Source of the DNA: Mageeibacillus sp. UBA1212
GTDB lineage: Bacteria > Bacillota > Clostridia > UBA1212
Length of the DNA: 52,304 nt
Direction: 5' to 3'
Assembly (NCBI GenBank): GCA_002309655.1
Contig: DBXM01000039.1
Coordinates: forward strand, 1 to 52,304
Below the pieces are notes generated by a model. The model made no database searches. It saw nothing but the letters and a program-made list of their open reading frames with translations, and was not told the DNA's origin. Made by a program: the position numbers and the translations under genes. Shown piece by piece: positions 39,320-48,139 of the stretch; position 1 is the first letter of the stretch, and each line of letters starts with the position of its first letter.

Positions 39320-41626
39320 TTAACGCCCGCGGAGTTCAGCGCGTTTGATTTTGCCGCTTATCGTTTTGGGAAGCTCGTCGACAAATTCGACCAGCCTCGG
39401 GTATTTGTACGGGGCGGTGTGCTCCTTGACGTAATTCTGAATTTCGGCCTTGAGTTCATCGGTGGGAACGGTTCCTTTTGTGAGGACCACGGTCGCCTTG
39501 ACGATGTGACCTCTGACCGGGTCGGGAACGCCTGTGACGGCGCATTCCAGCACGTAGGGGAGTTCCATGATGACGCTCTCAATCTCAAAGGGGCCGATTC
39601 TGTAGCCTGAAGATTTGATGAGGTCGTCGGTTCTGCCGATGTACCAGTAATATCCGTCTTCGTCGCGCCATGCGGTGTCGCCGGTGTGGTAGAGTCCGTC
39701 GTGACGTGCGGCAAGTGTGGCGGCTTCGTTCCCGTAGTAACCTATGAAGAGACCAACAGCGTTTGTGCCGTCGGGAACGCGGAGCACGATCTCGCCAACG
39801 TCGCCGGTTTTGACCGGATTTCCGTCAGAGTCGACCACGTCAACGTTGTACATGGGAGAAGGCTTGCCCATTGAGCCGACTTTCGGCGTCATGCCGGAGA
39901 GGTTTCCGACCGTGAGGGTGGTTTCGGTCTGGCCGAACGCCTCCATGATTTTGAGACCTGTCAGACGGTAGAACGCGTTGAAAACTTCGGGATTGAGCGC
40001 TTCGCCAGCGACCGTCGCGTATTTCAGAGAGGAGAGGTCGTACTTTTCAAGGTCGTCCTTGATAAAGAAACGGTACATCGTCGGAGGCGCGCAGAACGTG
40101 GTGATGTTGTATTTTTTGAACATCGGCAGAATCTCTTCGGACTTGAAGCGGTCGAAATCGTAAACGAAGACCGCCGCGCCGCAGAGCCATTGCCCGTAGA
40201 GTTTGCCCCAGAGCGCCTTGCCCCAGCCGGTGTCCGAAATCGTGAAGTGGAGTCCGTCGGGGTCGACGTTGTGCCAGTAACGCGCTGTGATGAAGTGACC
40301 GAGCGCGTACGTGTGCGCGTGCATGGCAATCTTCGGGTAGCCGGTAGTGCCGGACGTGAAGAACATCACGGCGGGTTCAAAGCCCTGCGGACGTGAAGCC
40401 GGGTCGGGCTCGAAGTGAGAACTGAAGAGTTCGATCGAAGAGTTGAAGTCGAGCCAGCCCTCGCGGGGAGTGCCAACGACGATTTTGGTTTTGAGCGTGG
40501 GGGAGGCGGGTTCCGCAAGCTCGACTTCGCGGGCGACGTTGCCGTCCGAGGTGGCGATGATCGCATTGATCTCGCCGGTGTTGAAGCGGTATTCAAAGTC
40601 GTGCTTCAGCAGCTGGTTAGTTGCCGGAACCGCAATCGCGCCCAATTTGTGGAGTGCGATGATCGAGAACCAGAACTGATAGTGGCGCTTTAAAACGAGC
40701 ATCACTCGGTCGCCTTTTTTGATGCCGAGCGACTTGAGATAGTTCGCGGTTTTGTTGGTGTACTTCTTGATTTCGCCGAAGGTGAACGTTCTAGCGCTGC
40801 CGTCTCCGCTGACGTGGAGCATCGCAAGCCTGTCGGGTTCGCGCTCCGCAATGCGGTCGACGACGTCGAAACCGAAGTTGAACTTTTCGGGATTCTTGAA
40901 GGATATATTAACGAGGTTGCCGTTTTCGTCCTCTGCGGGGGCGATGAAGTCCTCGTAGATGTACGCGGGGTAGCGGTAGCCGGCGGACTTGACCGGGGCT
41001 TCCTCCTCCGCGGGAACGACTTCGTTCTGGGCAGGCTGTTCGTAAAAGAGAGCGTTGCCGTTGTCGTCGGTGAGGATTGCGAGGAATTCGCAGGGCTCGC
41101 CGTTGGTGGCGATCATTCCGTGCGGGGTTTCGCTGTTATAGTAGACGCTGTCGCCGCGGTTGAGAATCTCGATGTGGCCGCCGATGTTGACTTTCAGAGT
41201 TCCGTTCAGAACGTAGTCGAACTCGACGCCGCGGTGCGACGATAGCGGGATGGGCTTGTCCTGGTCCTCTTCACGGTAAGGGGCCGTTACGAGGAAGGGT
41301 TCGGTCTGCTTGTCTTTGAAATTGACAGCCAGGTGGTTGTAGCTAAAACCTTTACGACGCGCGAGGGGGAACCCGGAACCGTTGCGAACCAGCTGGTAGG
41401 TGGTCAGTTTCGGGTTTTCGCCGGTGAGAAGATCGTAGACGTCAACGTCGAAAATCTTCGCGCACTTATATAAGAAAGTGAACGAAAAGTCGGCGTCGCC
41501 GCGCTCGTATTCCTCGTACTGCGCCGGCGTGATACCTATGATTTCTGCCATCTCGGCGAAAGATTTGCCTGCGATGAGACGGCCTTCGCGGATACGCTCC
41601 GCTATGATCTTAATCTGGTTTTCCAT
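39320..41626 (-). CDS. HTH-cupin regulator fused to acyl-CoA synthetase (ANL ligase)
   Basis: A 768-residue three-part protein. Residues 4-60 are an XRE-type helix-turn-helix (SFAEMAEIIGITPAQYEEYERG). Residues 92-190 are a cupin with His131 and Glu135 in SSHRGVEFDYVLNGTL and His169 in TPHG, a likely ligand or metal site. Residues about 245-768 are a complete AMP-forming acyl-CoA ligase of the medium-chain type: ATP loop TSGTTGYPK (424-432), YHTGDTAW, GRTDDLIKSSGYRIGPFEIE and the catalytic Lys759 in SGKIKR. HTH-cupin regulators and AMP-binding ligases are often neighbours in Clostridia; here they are one chain. The start at 41626 follows AAAGGA; 14 upstream in-frame residues are excluded. The natural acid substrate is unknown. 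Confidence 0.92.
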   Translation of the reverse strand: MENQIKIIAERIREGRLIAGKSFAEMAEIIGITPAQYEEYERGDADFSFTFLYKCAKIFDVDVYDLLTGENPKLTTYQLVRNGSGFPLARRKGFSYNHLAVNFKDKQTEPFLVTAPYREEDQDKPIPLSSHRGVEFDYVLNGTLKVNIGGHIEILNRGDSVYYNSETPHGMIATNGEPCEFLAILTDDNGNALFYEQPAQNEVVPAEEEAPVKSAGYRYPAYIYEDFIAPAEDENGNLVNISFKNPEKFNFGFDVVDRIAEREPDRLAMLHVSGDGSARTFTFGEIKKYTNKTANYLKSLGIKKGDRVMLVLKRHYQFWFSIIALHKLGAIAVPATNQLLKHDFEYRFNTGEINAIIATSDGNVAREVELAEPASPTLKTKIVVGTPREGWLDFNSSIELFSSHFEPDPASRPQGFEPAVMFFTSGTTGYPKIAMHAHTYALGHFITARYWHNVDPDGLHFTISDTGWGKALWGKLYGQWLCGAAVFVYDFDRFKSEEILPMFKKYNITTFCAPPTMYRFFIKDDLEKYDLSSLKYATVAGEALNPEVFNAFYRLTGLKIMEAFGQTETTLTVGNLSGMTPKVGSMGKPSPMYNVDVVDSDGNPVKTGDVGEIVLRVPDGTNAVGLFIGYYGNEAATLAARHDGLYHTGDTAWRDEDGYYWYIGRTDDLIKSSGYRIGPFEIESVIMELPYVLECAVTGVPDPVRGHIVKATVVLTKGTVPTDELKAEIQNYVKEHTAPYKYPRLVEFVDELPKTISGKIKRAELRGR

Positions 41627-41673
41627 AGGAGTCCTTTCAAACGGGGTCGAAGTTTTGGTATGGGGCAAGAAAC

Positions 41674-41708
41674 AAAGCGATCAGCCTGCCTGCGTGTGAC
41701 AGGCCGGC
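41674..41708 (-). terminator. Terminator after the trigger-factor-like lipoprotein gene
   Basis: On the minus strand GCCGGCCTG (41708-41700) pairs with CAGGCAGGC (41692-41684; one mismatch) around a 7-base loop, then a T-rich tail (41681-41669). Confidence 0.5.
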
Positions 41709-41716
41709 GTCTTTTG

Positions 41717-42916
41717 TCAGCGTTTTTCGTCGACGGTAGTGTTGGCGATAAGAAGGTCGACGGCTTTTTCGGCGAGGATCGCGTTGCACACGTTCTCGAT
41801 GCCGACCATGGAGATCAGCGAATCGCCGCTTTCGTAGCCGTACTGTTCGGCAAGGGAGGCGGCCTCGGTGTTCAGCTCTTCGCGCGTGACGGTCATTTTC
41901 TCGCCCTGGACGACCGCAGCGACGATACCGCGGGTGCACACCTGGAAGCGTGCGAGTTCGTCGTATTCCTCCTGGGTTGTGATGCCGCCGTACGCGTAAT
42001 AAAGGTAAACGTCCGTGGAGACTCCGTATCCCGCGGCGGTTTCTTCGACGCTCTTTTTGAAGTTGTCGATTTCGGTCTGGGGAACGTTCGAGAACTCGCT
42101 TCCGGAGTAGAGCGCGTACATGATGTGGCCTTCGAGGTTGGACTGGAAGTTGAGGTCGGCCTCGGTGCGGAGCTGTTCTTTAACGTACTCAACGTACTCG
42201 GCGGCTGTGGAGTACTGGGGAACAAAAGTTTTCGATTCGTCGGTCTTTGTCTCGTCGAAGACGGTCTCTTCGTACTCTGAAAGGACCGCGACGGATGCGT
42301 CGGAGATGGCCGGAATGATGTAATGAACGAAAATGGTGAAGCAGACCTCTTTGTTTTCGAGGTCGGTGTTCTGGGGGTAGGACTCCGGGAACGTGACGAA
42401 AATGTCGAATTCCGTTCCGGTTTCGTGGCCGATGATCGACTCCTCGAAGCCGGGAATGAAGTAGCCCGCGCCGAGAATCGCAGTCGTGTACTGCGCCGTT
42501 CCGCCTTCAAGTGGTTCGCCGTCGAGTTGGCCCGCATAGTCGAAGCAGACGATGTCGCCTTCCTCGGTGACCGTTCTGCCGCCTGTGCATGCGACCAGCT
42601 TTTCGAAAATCGGGTCGACAGTCGGTTCGTCTGCTGTGAAATCGCAGCGGGCCATAATGTTCTCGACTGCCTCGAGGTAGCTGTCGCGGACTTCATCATC
42701 GGAGACGGTGAGGTCGTTGGTGACGGTGATGTTCTTGTAGTCCGCGAGCTTCGTGATGTACGAGATATCGTATGTGGCGTAGGTCGAAATGCCCTCAAGA
42801 ACGTTGTCGGAATCTCCCTTTTTGCAGGATGGGAGAATGAACGCGACGAGAAGGGTGACAACAATTATCACTGCGGAAACTGCTATTTTGCGGGAGGTGG
42901 TTTTTGATTTTTTCAT
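41717..42916 (-). CDS. Exported trigger-factor-like FKBP prolyl isomerase lipoprotein
   Basis: This 399-residue protein has a basic signal peptide and lipobox (LPSCKK, Cys31 lipidated). It then resembles trigger factor without the ribosome-binding domain: an FKBP domain (about 105-205; FDYAGQLDGEPLEGGTA and FIPGFEESIIGHETG match the tig gene here closely) and a long helical chaperone-like C-terminus (about 225-395). It should work outside the membrane as a folding chaperone or isomerase, comparable in place to PrsA, which has a parvulin domain instead. AAAAGGA lies 7 bp before the ATG. prfC is 68 bp upstream on the same strand. Confidence 0.85.
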   Translation of the reverse strand: MKKSKTTSRKIAVSAVIIVVTLLVAFILPSCKKGDSDNVLEGISTYATYDISYITKLADYKNITVTNDLTVSDDEVRDSYLEAVENIMARCDFTADEPTVDPIFEKLVACTGGRTVTEEGDIVCFDYAGQLDGEPLEGGTAQYTTAILGAGYFIPGFEESIIGHETGTEFDIFVTFPESYPQNTDLENKEVCFTIFVHYIIPAISDASVAVLSEYEETVFDETKTDESKTFVPQYSTAAEYVEYVKEQLRTEADLNFQSNLEGHIMYALYSGSEFSNVPQTEIDNFKKSVEETAAGYGVSTDVYLYYAYGGITTQEEYDELARFQVCTRGIVAAVVQGEKMTVTREELNTEAASLAEQYGYESGDSLISMVGIENVCNAILAEKAVDLLIANTTVDEKR

Positions 42917-42984
42917 GGCTGGTCCTTTTTGCGGGAATGTAATTGTGGTGTCAGTTCGCGAAGAGGTTTTGCGCCGCCGGGTTC

Positions 42985-44577
42985 TTACTTTTTGATATCG
43001 TCGAGCGCGAGGCCCTTGTTCTTTTCAAGCGTCCACTCGATGCCCCATTCGTTTTCGAAAAGAAGCACGAACGAGCCGTCGGTGTCGGTCGTGATGAGAG
43101 TGGTGCTTGTCAGCGTCAGCGTGCGCGGATCTTTAACGTCGGACGCGATCCAGCGGGCGAAGCGGTGCGGAAGAATCGACATTTTGATCGGGCAGCCGTA
43201 TTCGTTCTTGAGCCGGTGCTCCAGCACTTCGAACTGAAGAACGCCGACCGCGCCGATTATCAAAGACTCGACGCCGATGTCAAGCTGCTTGAAGACCTGG
43301 ATGGCGCCCTCCTGCGAGAGCTGCTCGATGCCTTTCTGGAACTGTTTGCGCTTCATTGAGTCGGCAAACGTGACCCTGGCGAAATGCTCGGAGGGGAACG
43401 TCGGAATGTCGTCATACCGGAGCTTAGGGTCCGTCTCGGAAATCGTGTCGCCGATGTGGAAGACGCCCTGGTCGAAAAGACCGATAATGTCGCCGGCGTA
43501 CGCCTCCTCGATGATGGTGCGTTCCTGTGCCATGAACTGGGTGGGTTGGGAGAGCTTTACCTTGTGGTCGCCAGCGCCGTGATACGCCTCGATACCCTTC
43601 TCGAAACGTCCCGAGCAGATCCTCATGAACGCGAGACGGTCTCTGTGTGCGGGGTTCATGTTGGCCTGAATTTTAAATATGAAACCGCTGAAGGGGGTCT
43701 CGACCGGGTCGACGATAGTGTCGCCGGCGAGGCGCTCCTCCGGGCAGGGGGCCATTCTGATGAACTCCTCAAGGAAGGGGAGAACGCCGAAGTTGGTCAT
43801 CGCTGAACCGAAGAATACGGGGGTCAGCGACCCTTTGAGAACGCGTTCGTAGTCGAATTCGTCGCCCGCCATGTCGAGAAGTTCGATTTCTTCAACGAGA
43901 CGGTCGTGGTAGTAGGGACCGAGAAGGTTCGCGAATTCCTCGTCGTCGACGCCACCGGTTTTGGACGTGACGAATGACATACCGTGGTTGCCGCCTTCGA
44001 AGAGCTCGATTTTGGAACTCTTGCGGTCGTAAATGCCCTTGAAGTCGCCGTCTGTGCCTATAGGCCAGTTCATCGGGTAGGAAGCTATTCCGAGAACGTC
44101 TTCGATCTCTTTGAGAAGGTCGAAGGGGTTCTTGGAGGCGCGGTCCATTTTGTTGACGAACGTGAAAATCGGTATGCCGCGCATTTTGCACACGTGGAAG
44201 AGCTTAATGGTCTGCGCCTCGACGCCCTTTGCGCCGTCTATAAGCATGACTGCGGAGTCTGCGGCCATCAGAGTTCTGTATGTGTCCTCGGAGAAGTCCT
44301 GGTGGCCCGGGGTGTCGAGAATATTGATGCAGTAGCCCTCGTATTCGAACTGCAGCACGGAGGAAGTGACGGAAATGCCTCTCTGCTTTTCGATGTCCAT
44401 CCAGTCGGAAACGGCGTGGCGCGCGGTCTTGCGGGCCTTAACCGAGCCGGCGAGACGTATAGCTCCGCCGTAGAGAAGCAGCTTCTCGGTCATGGTCGTT
44501 TTGCCGGCGTCCGGGTGAGAGATGATGGCAAATGTTCTTCTGCGCGTAACTTCGCGCCTGATTTCGTCGTAATTCAT
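42985..44577 (-). CDS. prfC: Peptide chain release factor 3
   Basis: This 530-residue GTPase removes RF1/RF2 from the ribosome after termination. G motifs are G1 SHPDAGKTT, G2 region with RGISVTSSV, G3 DTPGHQDFSEDTYR and G4 NKMDR. Length and the C-terminal domains match RF3 rather than EF-G, and the GFIFKIQANMNPAHRDR block is RF3-like. GGAGATACATTTC precedes the ATG, and a minus-strand promoter lies about 135 bp upstream. With PrmC, this is the second termination-linked enzyme in the window. Confidence 0.97.
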   Translation of the reverse strand: MNYDEIRREVTRRRTFAIISHPDAGKTTMTEKLLLYGGAIRLAGSVKARKTARHAVSDWMDIEKQRGISVTSSVLQFEYEGYCINILDTPGHQDFSEDTYRTLMAADSAVMLIDGAKGVEAQTIKLFHVCKMRGIPIFTFVNKMDRASKNPFDLLKEIEDVLGIASYPMNWPIGTDGDFKGIYDRKSSKIELFEGGNHGMSFVTSKTGGVDDEEFANLLGPYYHDRLVEEIELLDMAGDEFDYERVLKGSLTPVFFGSAMTNFGVLPFLEEFIRMAPCPEERLAGDTIVDPVETPFSGFIFKIQANMNPAHRDRLAFMRICSGRFEKGIEAYHGAGDHKVKLSQPTQFMAQERTIIEEAYAGDIIGLFDQGVFHIGDTISETDPKLRYDDIPTFPSEHFARVTFADSMKRKQFQKGIEQLSQEGAIQVFKQLDIGVESLIIGAVGVLQFEVLEHRLKNEYGCPIKMSILPHRFARWIASDVKDPRTLTLTSTTLITTDTDGSFVLLFENEWGIEWTLEKNKGLALDDIKK

Positions 44578-44710
44578 GAAATGTATCTCCGCGTTGGTTC
44601 GGTGTGAGGTGATGTGGGTGGGCGCGCTGCAGGCGCCGGGTTTAGATGCTTTTTGTCAGCGGCCTGTTTGACGCCCTGGTCGGGCGGAAACCGCGACCGC
44701 ACAATCTATT

Positions 44711-44739
44711 ATTATATTATATCCGCAACGTCAATTCAA
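44711..44739 (-). promoter_or_regulatory. prfC promoter
   Basis: On the minus strand: TTGAAT (44739-44734), 17 bp, TATAAT (44716-44711). Confidence 0.65.
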
Positions 44740-44742
44740 GAT

Positions 44743-44772
44743 TTGTTTTCCGGGAGGGATTCGTCGTAAAAT
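44743..44772 (+). promoter_or_regulatory. Probable yigZ promoter
   Basis: TTGTTT (44743-44748), 18 bp, TAAAAT (44767-44772). It is back to back with the prfC promoter. Confidence 0.4.
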
Positions 44773-44858
44773 ATGGTGCGGATTCTGCGGTAATTGTATT
44801 GCAGGAGGTCCGCGGCGCGCCGGCGCCGGTTGAATAATGGGCATTGTCGGAGAATGAA

Positions 44859-45614
44859 ATGGCGGGAAAAATAAAAAACGCCGGAACGGCGGGGGAAGAC
44901 CCGGGAGCGGATTTAATTAACCGCGGCGGGGAAACTGCCGACAGTTTAATTACATACTATCTTTCCGAGGAAACCGCGCTTCGCGAGATTTCCTATCTGA
45001 CCGTGCGCGATTTTGCCGAGAGTCGGATGACAGAGAAAAAGTCGGTGTTCATAGCTTCGATGGCGCACGTTACGACAGAGGCGGAGGCGCAGGCGTTTGT
45101 CGGGAAAATCAGAGCGGAGTATCCGGACGCGAGGCATAACGTTTACGCCTATAGTCTTTATAACGGAGGCGTTCCTGTCAGGCGGTTTTCGGACGACGGG
45201 GAGCCGAAGGGGACGGCGGGAATGCCGGTTTTGGACGCAATCGAAAAGGCCGGGGTGACTGACGCGGCGGTGGTCGTCACGAGGTACTTCGGGGGAATTC
45301 TGCTCGGGGCTTCGGGCCTGACGCGAGCGTATTCCAACTCGGCGACGGACGTTATCAGAGAGTCGGGGACCGTGAAGATGGTCATGGCGAGGAAGTTCGT
45401 TCTAAGCTTCGGGTATGAGATGTACGGGAAACTGAATATGCTTCTGGATGACAGAAAGATAATAAAAGAGCCGCCCGTTTTCGGGTCGGACGTAACGCTT
45501 ACGGTTGCGGTTCCGGAGGCCGATGCGGGGCGGCTGATCAGGGATATTAACGACGCGACGTCAGCGCTTTGTCACATTGTACCTGGCGAAAAGGGCTTTT
45601 GTAACATAGAATGA
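44859..45614 (+). CDS. yigZ: YigZ/IMPACT family protein
   Basis: This 251-residue protein is of the YigZ/YvyE family, related to the eukaryotic translation regulator IMPACT; the exact function is unclear. The N-terminal domain carries KKSVFIASMAHV, ARHNVYAYSL, RRFSDDGEPKGTAGMPVL and VVTRYFGGILLGASGLTRAYS, all diagnostic, followed by the ferredoxin-like C-terminal domain. Length exceeds the usual ~210 because of about 45 leading residues. The ATG at 44859 is chosen because GGAGA lies 5 bp upstream; TTG at 44844 is the alternative. Its last 54 bp overlap the PAP2 gene end on the other strand. Confidence 0.92.
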   Translation: MAGKIKNAGTAGEDPGADLINRGGETADSLITYYLSEETALREISYLTVRDFAESRMTEKKSVFIASMAHVTTEAEAQAFVGKIRAEYPDARHNVYAYSLYNGGVPVRRFSDDGEPKGTAGMPVLDAIEKAGVTDAAVVVTRYFGGILLGASGLTRAYSNSATDVIRESGTVKMVMARKFVLSFGYEMYGKLNMLLDDRKIIKEPPVFGSDVTLTVAVPEADAGRLIRDINDATSALCHIVPGEKGFCNIE

Positions 45615-46106
45615 CACCAGGGAAGTGACGGCGGCGAGAACGATTCCGCCGATAATGTCGGTGGGGTAGTGAACGAAGACGAACATTCTCGAGAACGCAA
45701 TCATGGCGGCGCCGAAAAGGGCGAGGGCGCCCCAGCCTTTTCTGTTATAGAAGAGGCAGAGCGCGCAGTTGAAAGACGCCAGCGTATGGCCGGACGGGAA
45801 AGAGTAGTCGGACGGCTGCTTGATGAGAAGATCCGCCGCAGTGATAAGCGCGTTCGGGCGGGTGTAGGGACGCGGTCTGGCGACCGCGTTTTTTATTATC
45901 AGATTCCCGATAAGCACGCCGAGAAGCATCGCAAAACCCATCTGGAGCGCAATCTTGCGAGTCCGGTTCGGGAACACCATCGCGGCGATCATCACGATAA
46001 AGCAGATCGGGTCGCCCAGAAGCGTGAAGTATCTGAAGAACGTGTCGGTCACGGGGTTGCTGAGCCAAACCTGTATTCCGTTTAAAAAATCAATTTCCCA
46101 GGGCAT
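45561..46106 (-). CDS. PAP2 family phosphatase
   Basis: This 181-residue integral membrane phosphatase contains all three parts of the PAP2 signature: K-x6-RP (Lys72, Arg79, Pro80), PSGH (104-107) and SR-x5-H-x3-D (Arg140, His146, Asp150). About five membrane helices are visible. Likely substrates are phosphatidic acid, phosphatidylglycerol phosphate or undecaprenyl pyrophosphate, which cannot be told apart here. Length is short but normal for bacterial PAP2. The gene is convergent with yigZ and overlaps its last 54 bp, so no terminator fits between them. Confidence 0.92.
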   Translation of the reverse strand: MPWEIDFLNGIQVWLSNPVTDTFFRYFTLLGDPICFIVMIAAMVFPNRTRKIALQMGFAMLLGVLIGNLIIKNAVARPRPYTRPNALITAADLLIKQPSDYSFPSGHTLASFNCALCLFYNRKGWGALALFGAAMIAFSRMFVFVHYPTDIIGGIVLAAVTSLVSFYVTKALFARYNVTKR

Positions 46107-46188
46107 TTGTAACTCCGTTCAAAAGGGCGTCTGTCAAAACAAATTAAATAAATTCAACAAGCCGCACCGCCGCTTCGCGAAACGCAAA

Positions 46189-46194
46189 ATTATA
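46189..46194 (-). promoter_or_regulatory. Possible PAP2 -10 element inside a spaced inverted repeat
   Basis: TATAAT reads on the minus strand at 46194-46189 without a clear -35. It lies between CGCCGCTTC (46168-46176) and its exact complement GAAGCGGCG (46224-46232). Confidence 0.3.
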
Positions 46195-46255
46195 CCTATT
46201 TACAGGCAAAATCAAAGAGCAGTGAAGCGGCGTATACAGCGTTCAATGAGAGACG

Positions 46256-47758
46256 TCAAAGCGTCTCTTTTCTCTTTCTCATAAAGAGTGCAACGGGAAC
46301 CGCGACCAGAACGGGAATAACCGATGTAAACACGCTGCCGCAGCCTTTTTTGCCGGCGGGTTCAGCGGTGGGAGCGGGTTCGGCCGTAACTTCAGGAACA
46401 TCGGTGGGCTCTTCGGTCGGGTCGGGCTGAGGCTTCACGTAGGAGAGGATGATCGAGTTGACGACCGTTCTGATCTGGCCCGGGGTGCCGTCGTCCTTCT
46501 TGTCGGAGGGATGGTTGACGAGTTCGTAGTTGCCGGTCTCGGCGTTGTAGTTGGCCATCGTGGCGCTGCCGCCGCCGTCGAGGAGGAAGCAGTTTTCGTA
46601 ACCGAGAGCTACGCAGAACTTAGGCATGTCCTGAATCATCAGACCCTGCGCGTAGCCGGGCTGGCGGCCGTCGGAGGTCACGAACATGATCTTGCCGTCG
46701 GCGGTGTTGCCGATAATCGAGGTGGGGTACTTGGTCGCGTCGCCGTTGCCGAGAGCCTTGCCGTTTCTGACGAGAATGATGTGACCGCCGACGATGTTGG
46801 TGACTTCCTGCCAGATGTCGTTGTCGGTTTTCGTGCCTTTGAGCTCAAACGAGAACTCGAGCTCGTCGCCGATCTTGTAATCGGCAACCTTGGCAACGTA
46901 CCTGTCGCCGCGGGCGGTGAGGATCAGGCGGTTGGGCTGCATTTTCGGGTTTTCGTCGCCTTCCTTGCAGATTGCGGTGATCTTGCCCTTGATGACGGCG
47001 CCCTGCTTGATGCAGTAGTCGTAGTCGCAGTCGATGACGATCTCGTAGGCGTCATCGAGAGCCGCGTTGTCTTCAGGTCCCTTGTCGGAGTAGAGCATTA
47101 TCGCCTTGTTGGCGGGAAGCCTGTTGAGACCGGTCAGCTTGACTTCCGCGCCGCCCTGGGTCAGGTTCTTGCAGTTGATTTTGAGGGTGGGGGTGCCGAG
47201 AACTGTTCTGCCGTCGGGTGTGATGCCGAACGCGTCGAAAGCGCCTTCATAAGGGGTCTCTGCCGAGGTGTGCGGGCTGGAAATGATTTCGCCGTCGTAC
47301 ATGTCGAGTCCGCGCGGAACCGTGAGGGAATGGGTGACGACCTCGTCCTTGCAGCCGCCGTAGGAGGTTCCCGAACCGACAACTCTCGCGTGTGCGTAGG
47401 TGACCATCCAGAGGTCGCCGTTGATGGCGGAAATGGGCTGGAGGCCTGGGTTGGCGTCCGCGTAGTTGCTCATGGTTTTGACGGTAGTTACCAGCTTGTT
47501 GCTGTAGGCGCCGCCGCCGGTGACGGTAACCTTGAGGTCGGCTCTGGTCGGGTCGAACTCAACGACCCAGATTTCCTGCTGGCCGTACTTGGAGTCGGGG
47601 CCGAGGGTAATGTGGGTGCAGGTGACGCCTTTGTAAAGTTCTTCCGTCGTTCTCGCGACTTCGCCGTCAAAGGTTTTGTCGGTAATCGCGAAGGCGGAAA
47701 TGATGCCGCAGGCGGCGAAAACGCCCAGGCAGATGATGAGACAGATAATTTTCTTCAT
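46256..47758 (-). CDS. Phosphodiester glycosidase (NAGPA/DUF2233) surface protein
   Basis: This 500-residue exported protein has a signal peptide (1-24) followed by a phosphodiester glycosidase domain of the NAGPA family, related to the enzyme that removes the covering GlcNAc from mannose-6-phosphate; in bacteria it is linked to wall or capsule phosphodiester glycans. Family blocks are SAINGDLW, VGGHIILVRNGKA and the strong LLDGGGSATM. A Pro/Thr/Glu-rich stalk (about 440-468) leads to KKGCGS, a hydrophobic helix and RKRKETL, a GCG-type C-terminal anchor rather than LPXTG. GGAG lies 10-11 bp before the ATG. The promoter is about 150 bp upstream. Confidence 0.88.
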   Translation of the reverse strand: MKKIICLIICLGVFAACGIISAFAITDKTFDGEVARTTEELYKGVTCTHITLGPDSKYGQQEIWVVEFDPTRADLKVTVTGGGAYSNKLVTTVKTMSNYADANPGLQPISAINGDLWMVTYAHARVVGSGTSYGGCKDEVVTHSLTVPRGLDMYDGEIISSPHTSAETPYEGAFDAFGITPDGRTVLGTPTLKINCKNLTQGGAEVKLTGLNRLPANKAIMLYSDKGPEDNAALDDAYEIVIDCDYDYCIKQGAVIKGKITAICKEGDENPKMQPNRLILTARGDRYVAKVADYKIGDELEFSFELKGTKTDNDIWQEVTNIVGGHIILVRNGKALGNGDATKYPTSIIGNTADGKIMFVTSDGRQPGYAQGLMIQDMPKFCVALGYENCFLLDGGGSATMANYNAETGNYELVNHPSDKKDDGTPGQIRTVVNSIILSYVKPQPDPTEEPTDVPEVTAEPAPTAEPAGKKGCGSVFTSVIPVLVAVPVALFMRKRKETL

Positions 47759-47905
47759 TGTAAAAACTCCGTTTCGTAAATAAAATGAAAGCTCTGTTTC
47801 AAAGAGTGTTGAAAACGCGGCAGGCCGGGGTTCGCGCCGGAAAATTCCCGGTTCAATAATATGTTGCGGAAAGCCCGTTGAAAACCCGCCGATTTTGTTA
47901 AGGGT

Positions 47906-47934
47906 ATTTTACCACGGTTTCAGGCGGTTGTAAA
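47906..47934 (-). promoter_or_regulatory. Promoter of the phosphodiester glycosidase gene
   Basis: On the minus strand: TTTACA (47934-47929), 17 bp, TAAAAT (47911-47906) preceded by TGG. Confidence 0.65.
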
Positions 47935-48054
47935 CATTTAAAACTTTTGGTTGCGCGCAATAAAACTATTTAAGAACCGGATGGTGTGCGGATATTTCCG
48001 CTTTTTCCGGGACTTAAAAAAGGTTTAAAATGGGTTTCAAACTACGCAACACGG

Positions 48055-48083
48055 TTGAAAAAACGGCGGAACGGTGGTAGAAT
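48055..48083 (+). promoter_or_regulatory. clpP2 promoter
   Basis: TTGAAA (48055-48060), 17 bp, TAGAAT (48078-48083) preceded by TGG. Confidence 0.75.
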
Positions 48084-48139
48084 AAAAACGATGAAGCGGC
48101 ACCGCCAAAAACCGGCGCCGGAATTTACGGAGGACAGAA

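Larger units (their letters stand above)
47759..48139. other. Divergent NAGPA/clpP2 intergenic region
   Basis: These 381 bp hold one promoter for each flanking gene and, between them, TTTCCG half-sites (47994-47999 and TTTTCCGGGA near 48003-48012) that resemble the clpX-upstream palindromes. I see no gene. Confidence 0.55.
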
